64,000 nt of DNA from Taenia hydatigena. Taxonomy: Eukaryota > Platyhelminthes > Cestoda > Cyclophyllidea > Taeniidae. How positions within the stretch are numbered: position 1 is the stretch's first letter; the number at the start of each line of letters is the position of its first letter. The stretch lies in contig JADWOT020000007.1 in NCBI GenBank assembly GCA_036345935.2, positions 3,095,050-3,159,049 on the forward strand, written 5' to 3'. This document shows, piece by piece, positions 12,201 to 24,560 of the stretch. The position numbers and the translations under genes were made by a program. Under the pieces are notes generated by a model. It saw only the letters and a program-made list of their open reading frames with translations, did not search any database and was not told where the DNA came from.

Positions 12201-15200
12201 AGGAGACTAGGTGAAAGTGGGAAATGCTACTGGATCTGATGATGAGCCCCTACAACCCTTAGTGCAAGACTGTTCATTATTTACAGGTTGACTCGCTTTG
12301 AGGTCATGGTTCACACACTGGCAGCTCAAATCTACTAGTCTATTTTCGTTTTCCACATATAACTCGTCTGCATGCTTTAGAGAGACTGTGGTTGTTAGAA
12401 AGCTTGAGAGATATAGCCATTCACGATTATAACGAGGGCAAAGAACATCAAATGCTGAAAGTTAAATCCTCTTGCACTTTTATCTACATTCTAGTGAGAT
12501 TATAGCTAATTAAAAAGGGATAATTAATGAACGTAAATGCGCTAAAATTTAGTAAACACTAAACTACTTTCAGCTAACAAGTGGGATGTAAGCAGGTTGT
12601 GGTTCAAACGGGATCCAAGACAATAAAGCTGAGCTAAGTGGTGATTTCATAATGGGATAAGGGAGATTAGCAAGTCAGATGCGTCATTGATGTCAGAATA
12701 CCATATGGCCTTTGGAGCACAGTTGCTTAACTGCTATATGCCAGGAGTTGCCGCCTCGATCTCTCTACCTCGATACACAACCTGCTTGAGGCAAATGGCT
12801 TTCGCTCTGGTTTGAGGAAAAAACCAATGCGAAAGTGTGCAATTTACCCGCAACAAGGCCATTTTTCTTTAGTAGCACCACAGACTTCAAACGCTTCTTC
12901 TAAACAGAGACGAAGTTTCATACACCCTCGAAAGACTCGAGCCGTGAATGCCGTTTCCATGAAGGTGCTTCTGGTCACATGGTCAGTTAGATCATTTGCT
13001 CCGCCATTGGCAGCAAATATGTCTTGCTTCGTTGCTTGCTCGCAAGTTTTTTATTTGCTTTTTTTGCGCACGAGTTGATGCTTACAAGTAAATGATGATG
13101 AACCTCCAAACAATCACACGGTTCTGGCACCAACAACATGAGGGTTGTAAATTCTGAGCCAAATAAGTAGATGCGTTTATTGCACACACTAGTAAACTGG
13201 AGGATTACAGCATTTGCAGCTAGTTATCCAGTTGATTAAGAGAGCTGAGAGACATGCCAACTCCTGTACGTACCAACAATCAAAACAGTGCATTCTTGTG
13301 CACCAACAACATGCGGCACCTCTTTGTGTGAGAAGGTAGACGGGTGACTGATCGTGCCAAAAGGCGAATGAAGTTTGTTCTTTAATGTCCTTGAGAATAA
13401 GAAACCAGAAAGGCCTAGACAATGCTATTGGTTTTGCAACGTTACGGTACAATCCCTAAACTTTAGTACGGAAAGATGGGTTTGAAGTGATGGCACTCAC
13501 TATCAATACCACTTCCACAAGAATAGGCCTGCCCTTTTAAAATACCATTTCACAACCCTCACGTCATGTCATTCAACACATCACATCCACTAAAGTATTT
13601 ACTCTGCTCGAATGAATGGAGTGAGCATTATGAGGTGACAACTACCTCTGTGCTTCATTCTGTTTTAAACTAAAAAAACATTCAACAGCCAAATATCAGT
13701 CGCCTTCTAATCCTGTCACTCTCCTCTGCTACTAAGCTTAACTAAGCGGACGTAGTTGGAACTTTGTTTGGAAAGCCACTTCCATTAATCGTGGTAAAAA
13801 AGAAATATCTAGTGCAATTTTGATAAGATAAGCATGGGAAAATCTTATCAAATGCAGCATCGAAGCAAAGTTATAAACACACGCAGCATAACTCCTTATT
13901 TCCAAACAATCTTAATTGATGCCTTTACTGCTACATACTTGCTCGTAGGTCTAGCAGGGGAGGCAACTCAGCCCCAAGATCGTGTTTTTTTAGTCACAAA
14001 TGCCGCCTTGCATGTGTCGCAGCTGCTAGCATTCATTGGCCAGCAGTTATGGTGGAAGAACGAGTGTCTGGAGAAAAAGCGGCCACAAATGCTATTGCGA
14101 TGATACTAGGACTTCTGTGCAGCTTAGACAGTGCCTTCGGTGTGCATGCATAAAATCAGACCGGAAAAGAATAGCCTACTTGCAAAGTGCAACAAACCGA
14201 GTAAGTTAGGAAACACAAGTAAAGGAAGTGCACACCACACGAATGGACTCATATTTTAGCTGTCGTAACCAAGGCTTGAGGAAAGTGCTGGCTAAATATT
14301 TACACGGATGAAAAATTAGACGGTCGGCTAGGAGTATTCAGCAGGTCAGAAAACAATGTGTGATTATCTGTTTCCATCGCCGAAGTAAATGTTCTCTGTC
14401 ATCGCAGCAGATGCGATACCTAAGGCCTGATGCGGATCCACCTCATGTCGGCAGAGGAAATGTCGACTTAAGTTTGGTAGCTCATGGGCTGTGAGCAAGG
14501 TTAATTTTGAGGTTGGAAAGATACGCAAAGGAAGTGAGGCTCTTGCTGAACACTTAAGAGTGGCGTGTTCTTACCTCAAATTTCGTCATCTCTCAAACTC
14601 ACAGATGCTTTTGATTAGCAGTTTTCTGGTCAGTTGGCGATTTTGTAATGCGTTAATTGTGGTATGTATGCAAGCGATGGAATTCGTAGGGAGGCATACG
14701 AACAGCACCAATATTGGCGAGTTGCGTGTACAACTATCACATTTTTTTACGAAAATGAAAAGACTGTTTTCGTATTCCAGCAATTGCAGGCATTAATAAT
14801 GCTCTGTCGTGCACATGCCGCTTGACGCTCCTAGATGAATAGGTTTAGACCGAGTAACCATGTACTTCTTTGTTTGCTATGCATGACTAGAAAGAAGACG
14901 AGCTTAGCTGAAAGAACCCACACTAGATCGTAGGCGTTTTTTTAAGACCCAACGCCATAAATTAAATTGCCAGATAATTGCGCATGATAGTATTCTCTTA
15001 ACAATTCTTTGTCTTCTTATCGTCTTTCACGTCCAGATGGAATAAATTTTGCTATACCTACGACCTATTGAATTGATAGCTTATGTGATGACAAGCTTCT
15101 GACTGGGTGTGACTCGTACGGTGACGACCCTGTACCAAACCTTTCATCTCGGCTATTAAGGGTATGAATTTTCGCTAAAACTGGGTTCCTATGACAAAGC

Positions 15201-17517
15201 TGAATAATTCACAGCTGCAAGGTCAAATCAACACCGTAGTTACCTCGGATGACTTGGGCATGAGAATACTTGCAAAAGCTAGTCTATTAGGCCGAATGCA
15301 ACTGAATAATGTAAGTGCTGTTGTGTGACACGGACATATACGCAGATTAGGAGAGGCCTTAAGCCCAATTTAAACATCCTTCTGCTGTTTTCGCAGGTTA
15401 TTTTTATTTTCCGCGTATTATTTTTCTTAGTACAAGTTTGGTGCTAAAGTCGCGCATGCAGAGGTAGTGGCGCATACAAACAATAGTAACCACTTACATA
15501 ACCTCACTTGATGCTGAGTAAGTCTTTGTATCGACCATTATATGCGAATCCTCTTCAGACTGTACTTTGCATGCCTCCTGGATTCAGGCATCTCTTCAAT
15601 AGGGAATCTTTGCGAGCTGATGCAGATGAAAAACGATAAAATAATCGATCAGTGTGGTATTCTTCCCTGCATTTGTCGCTTAGGTATACTCCTGTGTGTT
15701 ATTCTTCCTTGATAAAAATGTTTTATTGGAAGCACGTCTCCTTTGATGCTCATGTAAAAATAATAAACGAATAGTTTTATTATCTTATTGCCTTATAGTG
15801 GCGTGAAATGCGAGAGAGGACTTAAAGAAGTTACTATACGAAAGCTTAAGCAAGGGTGAATTTGTCCCTACAAAGCTTTTATTTTGACACTGACATCAAT
15901 GAAGCTCAGAATTCCTCCTACCGCGACACACCAGTAAAAATTTGTCGAATTTTAAACATTGTCATGGCACCCAGAGTAACCAAAAGGGGTAACAAAATTA
16001 TTTTACAGCAAAGAACAAGGAAATGTAGGGGACATCATTTGCGACGATGGTGTTGCTACCGCGGATGTAACGGCAGTAGTAAGGGCAGCGATATAGTAAC
16101 GAAATCGACAACAGAAGGAGAACCCAAGCTAAGGCGTGTGCTGCAGGCAGCGGCAAAAGAGGATGAGGTAGGAGGAAGCACGCAGCCTTCTGATCTGGAG
16201 TCTGATGAGCCAACATTAAGCCATAGAGTCACACCACAAAGAACGATGTGCTTCAGCACAGAATCATCACGCAGAGCGCTGTGCACACCTGCACTAGAAT
16301 TAGCAGCAGCACCAGCGACAGATTGAGGAACCTCAATTTCCTTGGACATGGTCTATCCTAAGGGACACCCTACTGTGCATTAATAGCCAACTTTCGTTTG
16401 TTTTGTCAATTTCGTTATAGTCTATCTCTTGCTGCATTTGTCACGGCTATGATACTGCTTTAGTTTAGCCAAAATGTAAAACCGGTTATTTAAAAAACAC
16501 TACATTGAGCATCGTCTCGTTTCAAAGTAGTTGTAACTTAGTCCAGCGAATCGTTGACCTATAAAATTGCAATCAAAGCTGACGTATTTAAGAGAATGGA
16601 TTTGTGACAGAAATAACCACTTTCAATATAAGTGTTTTGTATTAATAAACCTTAACTAACCTTACATCAAGTAATTTCAGCCCTCCTTTAGTTCAGTTTT
16701 CATTTACAAATCCAACTACATTCGTAAAATATGTACATTTGTAAGCTGTCAGGCGAGAATATCCATGTGTTAGTCTCAAACCAGAAGAGCTAATTGGCCT
16801 TTTTAACTTTACTTTGCCTTAGTGCTAAGGCATTGATAACATTTAAGCACTAGAGCTAAGTCCGACTCTATTATGACAAATGCCATAAGCCTTTTCCTAT
16901 TCTCCGTAAGCACTTTAAAGATTATCTTCATTGGCTTTGCATGTGTAAGCCATCCCAAACATTTTTAAATGTGTTAAATTATGCCATCAAGCTTTGTTCG
17001 GTCACATTTTGGCGCTATTTTGTCACTTTGCTACTAATAATGAGGATAATATGACATTTTATACTTATTCCTACTTAGTACACGCATCTCAATTTTACTT
17101 AACCTTCAAGGAACTAGGCTCTAATATATCTTTTGTCGCTGCACGCATACTCAACAAAAACGTCCAGATACAAATTCAAACCTTTAGCAAGGCTGCTCTT
17201 GAATCCAACTCTCTTTGAACTCAAAGTACAGGATTTTGCATAATTTTGCATTTTAGTCATAAAGAATTGCATTAACTGTTTTGAGGACTGCATGGGGAGA
17301 AACTCCTTTCGCTACCCCTTCACGTACATTTCATCTTTATTTTTATTGTCAAAGCCCATTTGTATTTTGCCGATGTAGATTTACACTCCCCCATTCTGCG
17401 CCGATACAAAAATAGCAACCACATTGGATTTCCATTCTAAAATTTTATGAGCCTTTGAATCAGAACTCTGGATTTTTTGTGATAACTCATTATCCGCGAG
17501 GTTGACTTTAAGTTTAC
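9263..17517. other. Gene-free stretch with unassigned open frames
   Basis: More than 8 kb with no recognisable gene. The longest open frame is 156 codons on the + strand at 15856-16326. Its second half (16080-16326) is hydrophilic and more GC-rich, but frames are also open on the opposite strand and no family is recognised. Small CT-rich or GA-rich patches occur (10540-10700). No tRNA, simple repeat array or transposon ends were seen. Confidence 0.35.
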
Positions 17518-17675
17518 TTGATCATTAGGAGACAAGCGCACAACCGCCTTTGTTATCAGACTGGCCTCCGCAACACCCACGCAGCAGAGCGTTCCCTTGC
17601 ACAGATCACGTTGATTGGATGTAGAGCTGAAGAGAAGCGGCAGTTAAACATTTCGTGGACGTATACTTTTAGGCC
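17518..17675 (+). repeat. Dispersed repeat R3, copy 2
   Basis: Same-orientation partner of 9115-9262, with the conserved core cagcagagcgttcccttgc at about 17582. A short open frame (17518-17709) crosses the whole copy. Because copy 1 does not keep that frame open, the frame is probably accidental. The copy ends about 60 bases before an initiator-Met-like tRNA fragment. Confidence 0.65.
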
Positions 17676-17736
17676 AGGTAAGCAAAGCATCGATGCGAGG
17701 TGCAGCTAAACCCGACGGAGTAAATAAATGGTCAAA

Positions 17737-17808
17737 TGGCGAAGCGGAACTTCGATCTATAGACCTCTGAGTTCCAAACTCAGCACACTTCCACTGCGCC
17801 ACTCTACC
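17737..17808 (-). pseudogene. Initiator-tRNA-Met-like body with a UGG anticodon (pseudogene)
   Basis: Read on the minus strand, AGAGTGGCGCAGTGGAAG and the block CAGAGGTC-TAT-GATCGAA copy the distinctive eukaryotic initiator tRNA-Met framework, including ATCGAA in place of the usual TTCGAA in the T loop. The anticodon arm CTGAG-TTTGGAA-CTCAG pairs perfectly but carries TGG (a proline anticodon) instead of CAT. The T stem is broken (TATAG against TTCCG) and the acceptor stem has one mismatch and two wobbles. It is most likely a decayed copy whose anticodon arm has been replaced or has mutated with compensation. Confidence 0.6.
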
Positions 17809-20800
17809 TGCATTGTCCGCGAATCTTAAATTATTTTATCTCTTACCTGAATTTTGGCACCAGCAACACGCCAGGCCACATTGGTGAGCTTCAGCAGTCA
17901 CATAAGGTCGAAGTGTGTGTGTGCGCATTTGAACATTTACTAGTTGGCTGAGTGACGTATAGACAGTGATGCAGCGGAAGTAGAGGTGGATGTGGACGTC
18001 GAGGAAGGAGAGAAAAGATGGAATACGAGGTAGGTATGCTCACGCGGTACTGTGGCACTGTGCAGCACAATGCGGCTTGCAAACTTTAGACTGTAGGACT
18101 GACGCGCCAACAATCTACGTAAAAATATTTCGAATAGCTTTACTTTAATCGTTGCTCCCGTTAGCATGTTATGAGGCATGTTCGCTCTCCACCGTTTCAG
18201 CCTTGATTCTGCGTGTGAGTTGATGGGTTCTTTGATGCACCCAATCGGGTGGTGTTGGAGTAGGGAAAACGTTATACTAAGGCTTCCACTTTAAATAAGA
18301 AAACTGAAGGATTCCGTAAGGGACCGCCAATCAAAAACTAAGCTACCGACGGGACCTAGATGTAATTCACTTAATCCAGCTAAAGATGCAAGACCACAAA
18401 ATGGTTTGGAGAAGCATGTACGGGAAATCGCGCAATAAACGCCACTTTCCACGCCCTGGATTATCACTCGAGACACAATCCATGAATGGCCGCAAAGACT
18501 GCGAATACCTTATATTCAGTTCACAATCCTTTAATCTGTTATCAGATCCTTGCATCCGCTTTCATAACCAGTGAAATAATTCGTTGTTCAAAAAATATTT
18601 TCGCCATTCATTTCCAAAATGCTTGCCTAAACTAAGGACAGATAAAAATAAATTCACAGTTTTGCTTGTGTCTTACGCCCCAATGTGGAAAGAAATGTGG
18701 AAAGCAATATTTAAAGCCTATGTTTTCGTTGGATTAGTGACAAAATGATACACAGTTAATGGGGAAATGGGGATTCGCTTTGCCACTTGTTCATTCAAAT
18801 CATCGTACGCGGGTTCAGACCACAGGTTGTGCTACTTAACTAGCATTAGTAAGTTATTTTCTTGTCCATTAATATGCTCGCCGTCTGTAGGTAAGGAAGC
18901 ATGCAAAAACCATGATATCGATATCCTCTCAGTGGATTCTTCCATTCCACAAAGTGCAGGCGAATTGGATTGCAAATGGTTGTTCGTTCAAGGTGGTAGG
19001 CACTTCTTAGGCTGTGATTATAAAGGAAGCACTTGAGAACTAATTACCCAATTTTTTCCAAGCAAACCTAGTTTTGTTGCCGCTATTTTCTACGATGGTA
19101 CGGAATGTGCTCTGGGTTTCTTTGCGCTAGTCGCAACTGCCTAAGTATTTTACGATTTAATAACTCTTTTATTTTGCCAATAGGTAACGCGTAGTGATTT
19201 AATAATCTGCAGATAATGTATGCAGATACTTCAGCCTTTGTTAATTGACTCGCAATCTGCAGCATGGCACAAAGGCCATGTCAATAATTTTCTACTTTTT
19301 ATTCACCAGCGTTGTGTGTTCCTCCATAAGACTTTCAAGACAACTCAGGCTGCAAAATCGCGATAATCAAGCTCGTATAATCCAAAAGTAAGATTGTTCC
19401 CCAACTCGCGGTGATTCGACTTTCCTGTTCTTGTCAATTATGCCTAATGAATCCGCACCATGCGCGCATTCAATTGGTTCCCCAGAACCAAGTAAAACAC
19501 CTGGTTTCAATTTAAATTGGTTTGGAAAAGTCAAGTTCCCCTATTCTTTAGTCAAGGCATATCTTGATAGCCTTAACCGCTATGCACCTCGTGTATGCAT
19601 GACAAGTGGCTGTGAATAGTACCCCTAGAAAAAAGGTGATGATTTGACTTGAAATAGTTTAAAGATGTCCCTCGGCAATTTTAATATCCATCACATTTAT
19701 CCCCACACTTAATAATTATTGTTATCATGGCTTACCACAAGAAGGCTATCTTTTCTTAAATGCTTGCAAAGACTTTTATTCGCACTAAAACTTGCGAATC
19801 GATTTAAGCATCAGCAAATCTACCTTTACATGCCGCTGAAATGAAATGTCTGTCAAATTGCGGAAAAATGGCTATTAATGGGGTTCATTCACCAGAATAA
19901 CCATCGGTGAAAGACGGTAACCACGGCCAAGTGGATCGTCGTGCTACAGACAACGCCGTGGTAGAATATTTGTTGCATTCACCACTAAACCGCTCCTGCC
20001 ATCACTAAGTTTTTTTGGTGAGTGATTATCGCAATCCAAATCTGAGACCCTACAAGTATGCTAAACATTGTGTTTGTACATTAGAGAACACAGTCTCGGG
20101 AGGTCAGCTGCGAGGGAGCTGCATTTAACTTCCATTGGCATAGTGTCCAATTCCTTGTTAGTCTTCACCATTGCGCTCTTGTCTATTTTTTTGTCCACGA
20201 AAGGTAGAGTTTTTAGTCCTTTCGTTTTTATTTTTCTACTAACTAGGTCGGGTAATTAAGGAGCAAATCATTTGTGAATAAGCTAACAATTGTAAACATA
20301 AGAACTTTTGGTAGACTTTCAGATGTTTATGAAAAACTAATTGCCGATTCGTTCCCTTGAATATCAAATGTCTCAAGCACCAGTCCGAGAACAAACTTAC
20401 GAAGCGCTTAGTGTTGTTTATGTTAACAAATCACTGGATGATTGTGTTGAGATAGTCGCACAATCTGCGCCATGCATAATTAGACCTAAGTCATCAAGTG
20501 AATCTCGAACTGTGGCCCAATGGGTGCAGTAGATCAAAGGCCGCTAATAGATGCTTTGTGTTCAAAAATCATATGAACGGATATCCATCAATAATCCACC
20601 AAAACGAGCGGAAATTGCAGACAATGACCTAATTCAAACGTTTTAGCTCGTGTAACCTGGTCACGAGCGTTGCCCGCCGGTTGGAGATTGATTAGTCCGA
20701 CCTCATATAACTGACATGCTATTCTTCAAGGGTGAAAAACGGAGGATGGTGATCGGGTCTCATTGGTGGATTTCACCTTCGTCAAGCAACATTACGGGCA

Positions 20801-21223
20801 TTTCTCAATAGGTTTGGCAGAGAGAAAATAGCTTTAGTCTCAATAGATCAATACAGTCGATAAGACCTGCTGTGTACCAGTTGCGTACCGGCTATCTGCC
20901 CAGCCGGTTGGTTCACTCACTAATTCACTTGACCCAAGGCGAGTTGGACTGCGAATGAATACGCGGCTTGGTGAGTGGAGAATAATTTCAGCGTAGGGCA
21001 GTTGATAGTTGCATATATATGCCGATAACGCATCGCCAGATTAGAAGATATTGCAGACCGGTCTGCGGGTAACTTATAACATTGACAATCTTTTGTTGCA
21101 TAAAGAATTCTTATCCATTTATTTTATTGTGCATGAGAGTTAAGCCATTTCCATGATCGCTTCATGTCCGCCGGGTAAACAATCGCCAAGTTTAGAGACA
21201 ATCAGCTGACACTGTAAATGAAT
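17809..21223. other. Gene-free stretch
   Basis: No gene is supportable. A hairpin is formed by accacggc (19920-19927) and gccgtggt (19955-19962) with a 27-base loop. From about 20640 the base composition becomes more GC-rich and short protein-like open pieces appear in several frames, for example 20740-20830, possibly relics of an old coding element that continues to about 22080. Confidence 0.3.
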
Positions 21224-21334
21224 ATGGCTGAGAAGGACATCGTTGAACGTTATGAAGGATTTGCGCACAAGGGAAATCTAGCATTAGCCTGGCTATCTTG
21301 CCGAGCATGTCGTATTCGCAAGGTAGAGCATTGA
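21224..21334 (+). CDS. Short open frame with ATG and possible splice donor, unrecognised
   Basis: A 36-codon frame starts at ATG 21224 and stops at TGA 21332. The sequence begins MAEKDIVERYEGFAHKGNLA and has the balanced mix of charged and hydrophobic residues typical of real protein. After codon 33 the sequence reads AAG|GTAGAG, an acceptable splice donor at 21323, so this could be a first coding exon of 99 bases ending in phase 0. An acceptor (caatttag) about 25 bases further on is too close to define an intron, and no confident partner exon was found. The patch is more GC-rich than its surroundings. It may belong to a decayed element covering 20640-22080. Confidence 0.2.
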   Translation: MAEKDIVERYEGFAHKGNLALAWLSCRACRIRKVEH

Positions 21335-21498
21335 CAATTTAGGGTCGTGGCATATTTGAGAATATTTCACTGGAAGAGTAGAGCATGGCAACGCTGACCG
21401 GATTACAATGTAGCGGTCCATAATCATTTCATTTGAAGAGCGGTCTCCAAGTAGCAAGGTGGCATCCGTAAGTCAAACACAACACAGCACTAGTCAAG

Positions 21499-21756
21499 AT
21501 GGCCTACTTTTGCGACATCAGTGAGAGCATCGTCAACGCTGCCACTCGAGACAGCCTTCTAGGCTGCGCTCATCCAGCATTTCCACCAGCGCACTTCGCC
21601 GAAGCGTTCCTGCTAACTTAGAAGAGCACATCAGCGAAAAGGCTGCGTGAAAAGTTGATTGAATTGAAAGTGTTACTTCTTCAATTAATCCTCATCAAAC
21701 AATCATCATACCCATCTATTAGCCACTCTGCCCGTCGCTGTTTCACATTATTTTGA
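21499..21756 (+). CDS. Open frame with strong start context, interrupted by one TAG
   Basis: The start ATG at 21499 sits in a near-ideal context (AAGATGG). Forty codons follow, beginning MAYFCDISESIVNAATRDSL, before a TAG at 21619-21621. The same frame then continues open for another 44 codons to TGA at 21754, with a basic, helix-like piece TSAKRLREKLIELK. One stop in an 85-codon frame suggests a pseudogene, a relic of a mobile element, or an exon boundary (CTAACTTAG resembles a branch site plus acceptor). Neither half resembles a known family. The patch is about 50-55 percent GC, above the local average. Confidence 0.2.
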
Positions 21757-22959
21757 TTAAGGTAGGCATCTCGTGGTGGAGTAGGAAGATACCTGAATGC
21801 CCAAATGGTGACCGACCCAAAGGTCAGCATCAGAAAAGAATATCAAGGAACATCGGTACCTTCTCCTTTACATGCACGATGATGCAAGCAAATCGCCTAG
21901 GTGGAAAGCAAAGGCGAGTGATGGCTGCTCTTGCGAAAACATCAGCAAAGAATGGTGCCTAAAGCACGCATTAGTCGACATTGGAGGCCACCACGCGGCA
22001 CGTGCAACTAATTGATTCACACGTGTCAGGCTCAAAGAGGTCAAGCACACAGTTAGCCTCCAGACATGCTTCGCTGCGTGTTATTTTGTCAGTGTTTCCC
22101 TCCCGCTTAGGTTCCTCTCTGCCTCCGGTCTCCCTTTATCCTCCGCTTCCGTTGTCTCCATCGGCTCGTCATTCCCAATCTCCCAACCCGCCGTTCTCGG
22201 GACCTCAAAGGACCACAACAGATAAATGTGGTAGAAATTTGGGGTAGGTTTTACTACCAACCCCTCGCCCTTTCTTTATGCTATCTTTTTTCTCTTTTGC
22301 TAAATTTGCGTGCGTCATTTTGATAATATCGCATCTGATATCCAGTGTAAAGCACTAAGAAAAGGAAAGTTGTGTTCGGCCTCTTTGAGTGTGTTGTTAA
22401 AAATGAATATGAACCCCTCTTCCAAGTCGATTTCTTCATATTTAGCTTAGCGGATCTTCCTAGGCTGCCCAATCCCAATCCTCCTTTCTCATTTCCATAG
22501 ATTCGCATCCCATCGCCTCTATCTAGGCCACCCCTTTATCTCTCAGCCAATGAGGTGTTTCGTTACGCATACGGAAGAAATACATGTGCTGCTGGTGTCT
22601 GTTGTGATAAGAGGCAATGATTCGTCCAAGCGTAGGATTGCGAGCACGCACCAATTTGCCCCATATCCATGTCAAATTGTGAAAGCGCTATAGCACGGTA
22701 CTCAAGACCATGCCGAACTAGATTAGACTATTTTTCACCGTAACACCACAGAGTGGATAAGTCACCTGAGATAGAATATGGCAGGCTTGGACAAATTTGA
22801 AAAGATGCAAGTTAATGCTACCTCATCTTCAGAGGAGCCTTCATGCGTTACCATTCAAGTCAACCACAGCATCTCATTTGGCCCGCCTAGTTGACCAGGC
22901 ACAACTCCATGCCATGTGAAATGAGGCCTTCCCTTTCTTCTTTTCAGATATTATGGATC
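21757..22959. other. Non-coding stretch with a pyrimidine-rich block
   Basis: No gene can be supported. The + strand from 22080 to 22280 is strongly C/T-rich (clusters such as ccctcccgc and tctgcctccggtctccc). An open frame crosses 21753-21962 without recognisable content. Confidence 0.3.
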
Positions 22960-24560
22960 ATAGTGTGCGCGCAAGAACTGGGTCTGATGGCGGTCTCGAA
23001 TTAAAGGGATAAAGGCGCACTTGTTCACTTCTTTCTTACATCCTACTGCGCTTCATCTTTGCTGAGTGCATCATGGTCCGCCGAGTATTCTTCGTGCATT
23101 CAGCTCACCCGAAGGGGGGTAGTAGGTAACCGCCTGCATTCCATTTCCTCACTGTTGTCTTTCCACTTTAGCCCCATGAGGATCACACCTCCCTCTGCCT
23201 CCCTTACGCATCTCTTGCTTTCACCTTCCTAGAACTCAACCTCGGGTCGCCCCCGCCTCCTCCTCTCCCACTTCATTCCCTACCAGCGCCCTCCTGGTGA
23301 ATCCACTTTACCCCTCCACCAATAGCACCTTTGATTATAACATTAATAAACAAGGTCAAGATTCATGGTCTAGAACATGTTAGCACAGACTGGACTGAAG
23401 GTGACTAAATCACAATTTACTAAAAGTCTACACTTGTATCAGCATAGTTTAGCTTGGATTGGCAAATACTTTTCGTTTTCATCTTTTTACTGTCTAGCCT
23501 TGGTTTCACCTCCTACTCCAACATTTGCTTTCGCACTGCTCCGACTTCGCAATTTGCAGGTTGGCCGAACTTTTACCTTTCTATCTCACTACCAACCCCC
23601 TTTTACTTTTTAGAGATTGTCTCAATCAGGCGCCCTAACATGGTGGGCAAGAATGCGTCCTTACCTCTTAAGTCCACCTACACTCTGTTCACTATGTGCA
23701 TCGGATTCTGTTTTACTGCCTGTCCTAAGGTTGCAGTTGTGTGTCATTGCTCTCTTCCTATCTTTGTCATTTTAGAGGGTTAAAATTAACTGTGGAATCA
23801 TGTGTGCGTGGAGATACTTGAGTGCATCCCATTGTCTTTCTCAAACTTGTCCTTTTAGACGACTGGATATACGGTCCCATACTGAACGAATTAGACTTTA
23901 CTTCGGTTGGTCGCTTAATGGTCAACTGGTTTCAACCCGACACATTATTAACAATCCAGCGCCCGCTAACTAACTCACAATCACACATCTGACCCCATTT
24001 CTGCTTCTGTGACTCTCCACATTATTCCTATCTTTTAGATTGAAGCGGAGACTTTGATTTGAGAAAGGGGATGTATCAAAGCGCCTAGCTTGCGTCGATC
24101 GGGGAGGGCAAAATTAGGCAGACAAGAGTCAAAAGGAGGCAAAATAGGTAACGCAAGATGTAAACTCGGCGTAAACTTTAATCTCAGGTGGAGACAATTT
24201 GTCTAGTTCATCACTATCATTCTTGATTATTTATTCAGGCACTTAAGAATGGAGTCCTCTAGAAGAAGTGGTGCACTGTAAGCAGCGATAGGTAGAGAGT
24301 TGCAATAGGAGAGTCAGGGTTCTTTACAAACCAGAGAGCATATCGGATGAAGAGGGCCGTCCCATCAGCTGTGCCTTTGATGAGTATCCTGCCATTGGCA
24401 ATGTGGTCTCCATATAAGAGCAATTTAATGCAATGAATGTTTATTCATGGCATATCCAATAGGAGTGCGAGAGAAAAGGTGTAGAGTCTCGAGTCTGATC
24501 GGCACCAATCGCTCATGAGTATTTTTCAATATGACGCTTAATAAGTTGTGATTACTGACG
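22960..24560 (+). repeat. Dispersed repeat R2, copy A
   Basis: The + strand here aligns over most of its length with the minus strand of 34150-35310. Anchors in order are gggtctgatg (22980), the block around aaatcacaatttac (23409) and agcatagtttagcttggattgg (23440), tttttagagattgtctcaatc (23610), the block tccacctacactctgttcactatg (23670) against tccatctgcactctgctcactgtg, then agcagaaatggggtcagatgt read in reverse near 23990 and agacaaattgtc read in reverse near 24193. Copy A holds about 200 extra bases (roughly 23740-23950) absent from copy B. Identity by eye is about 60-70 percent. Both copies keep a modest open frame over the matching block (23454-23783 here). No known transposon protein is recognisable. 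Confidence 0.7.

Noticed and set aside
16195..16240. ctgatgag core suggesting a hammerhead ribozyme
   Set aside because: The second conserved core (GAAA after a paired helix II) is not at the right place and no flanking stems form.
15856..16326. 156-codon + strand open frame
   Set aside because: No recognised domain, no convincing splice signals, and overlapping open frames on the opposite strand. Its hydrophilic second half leaves it possible but unsupported.
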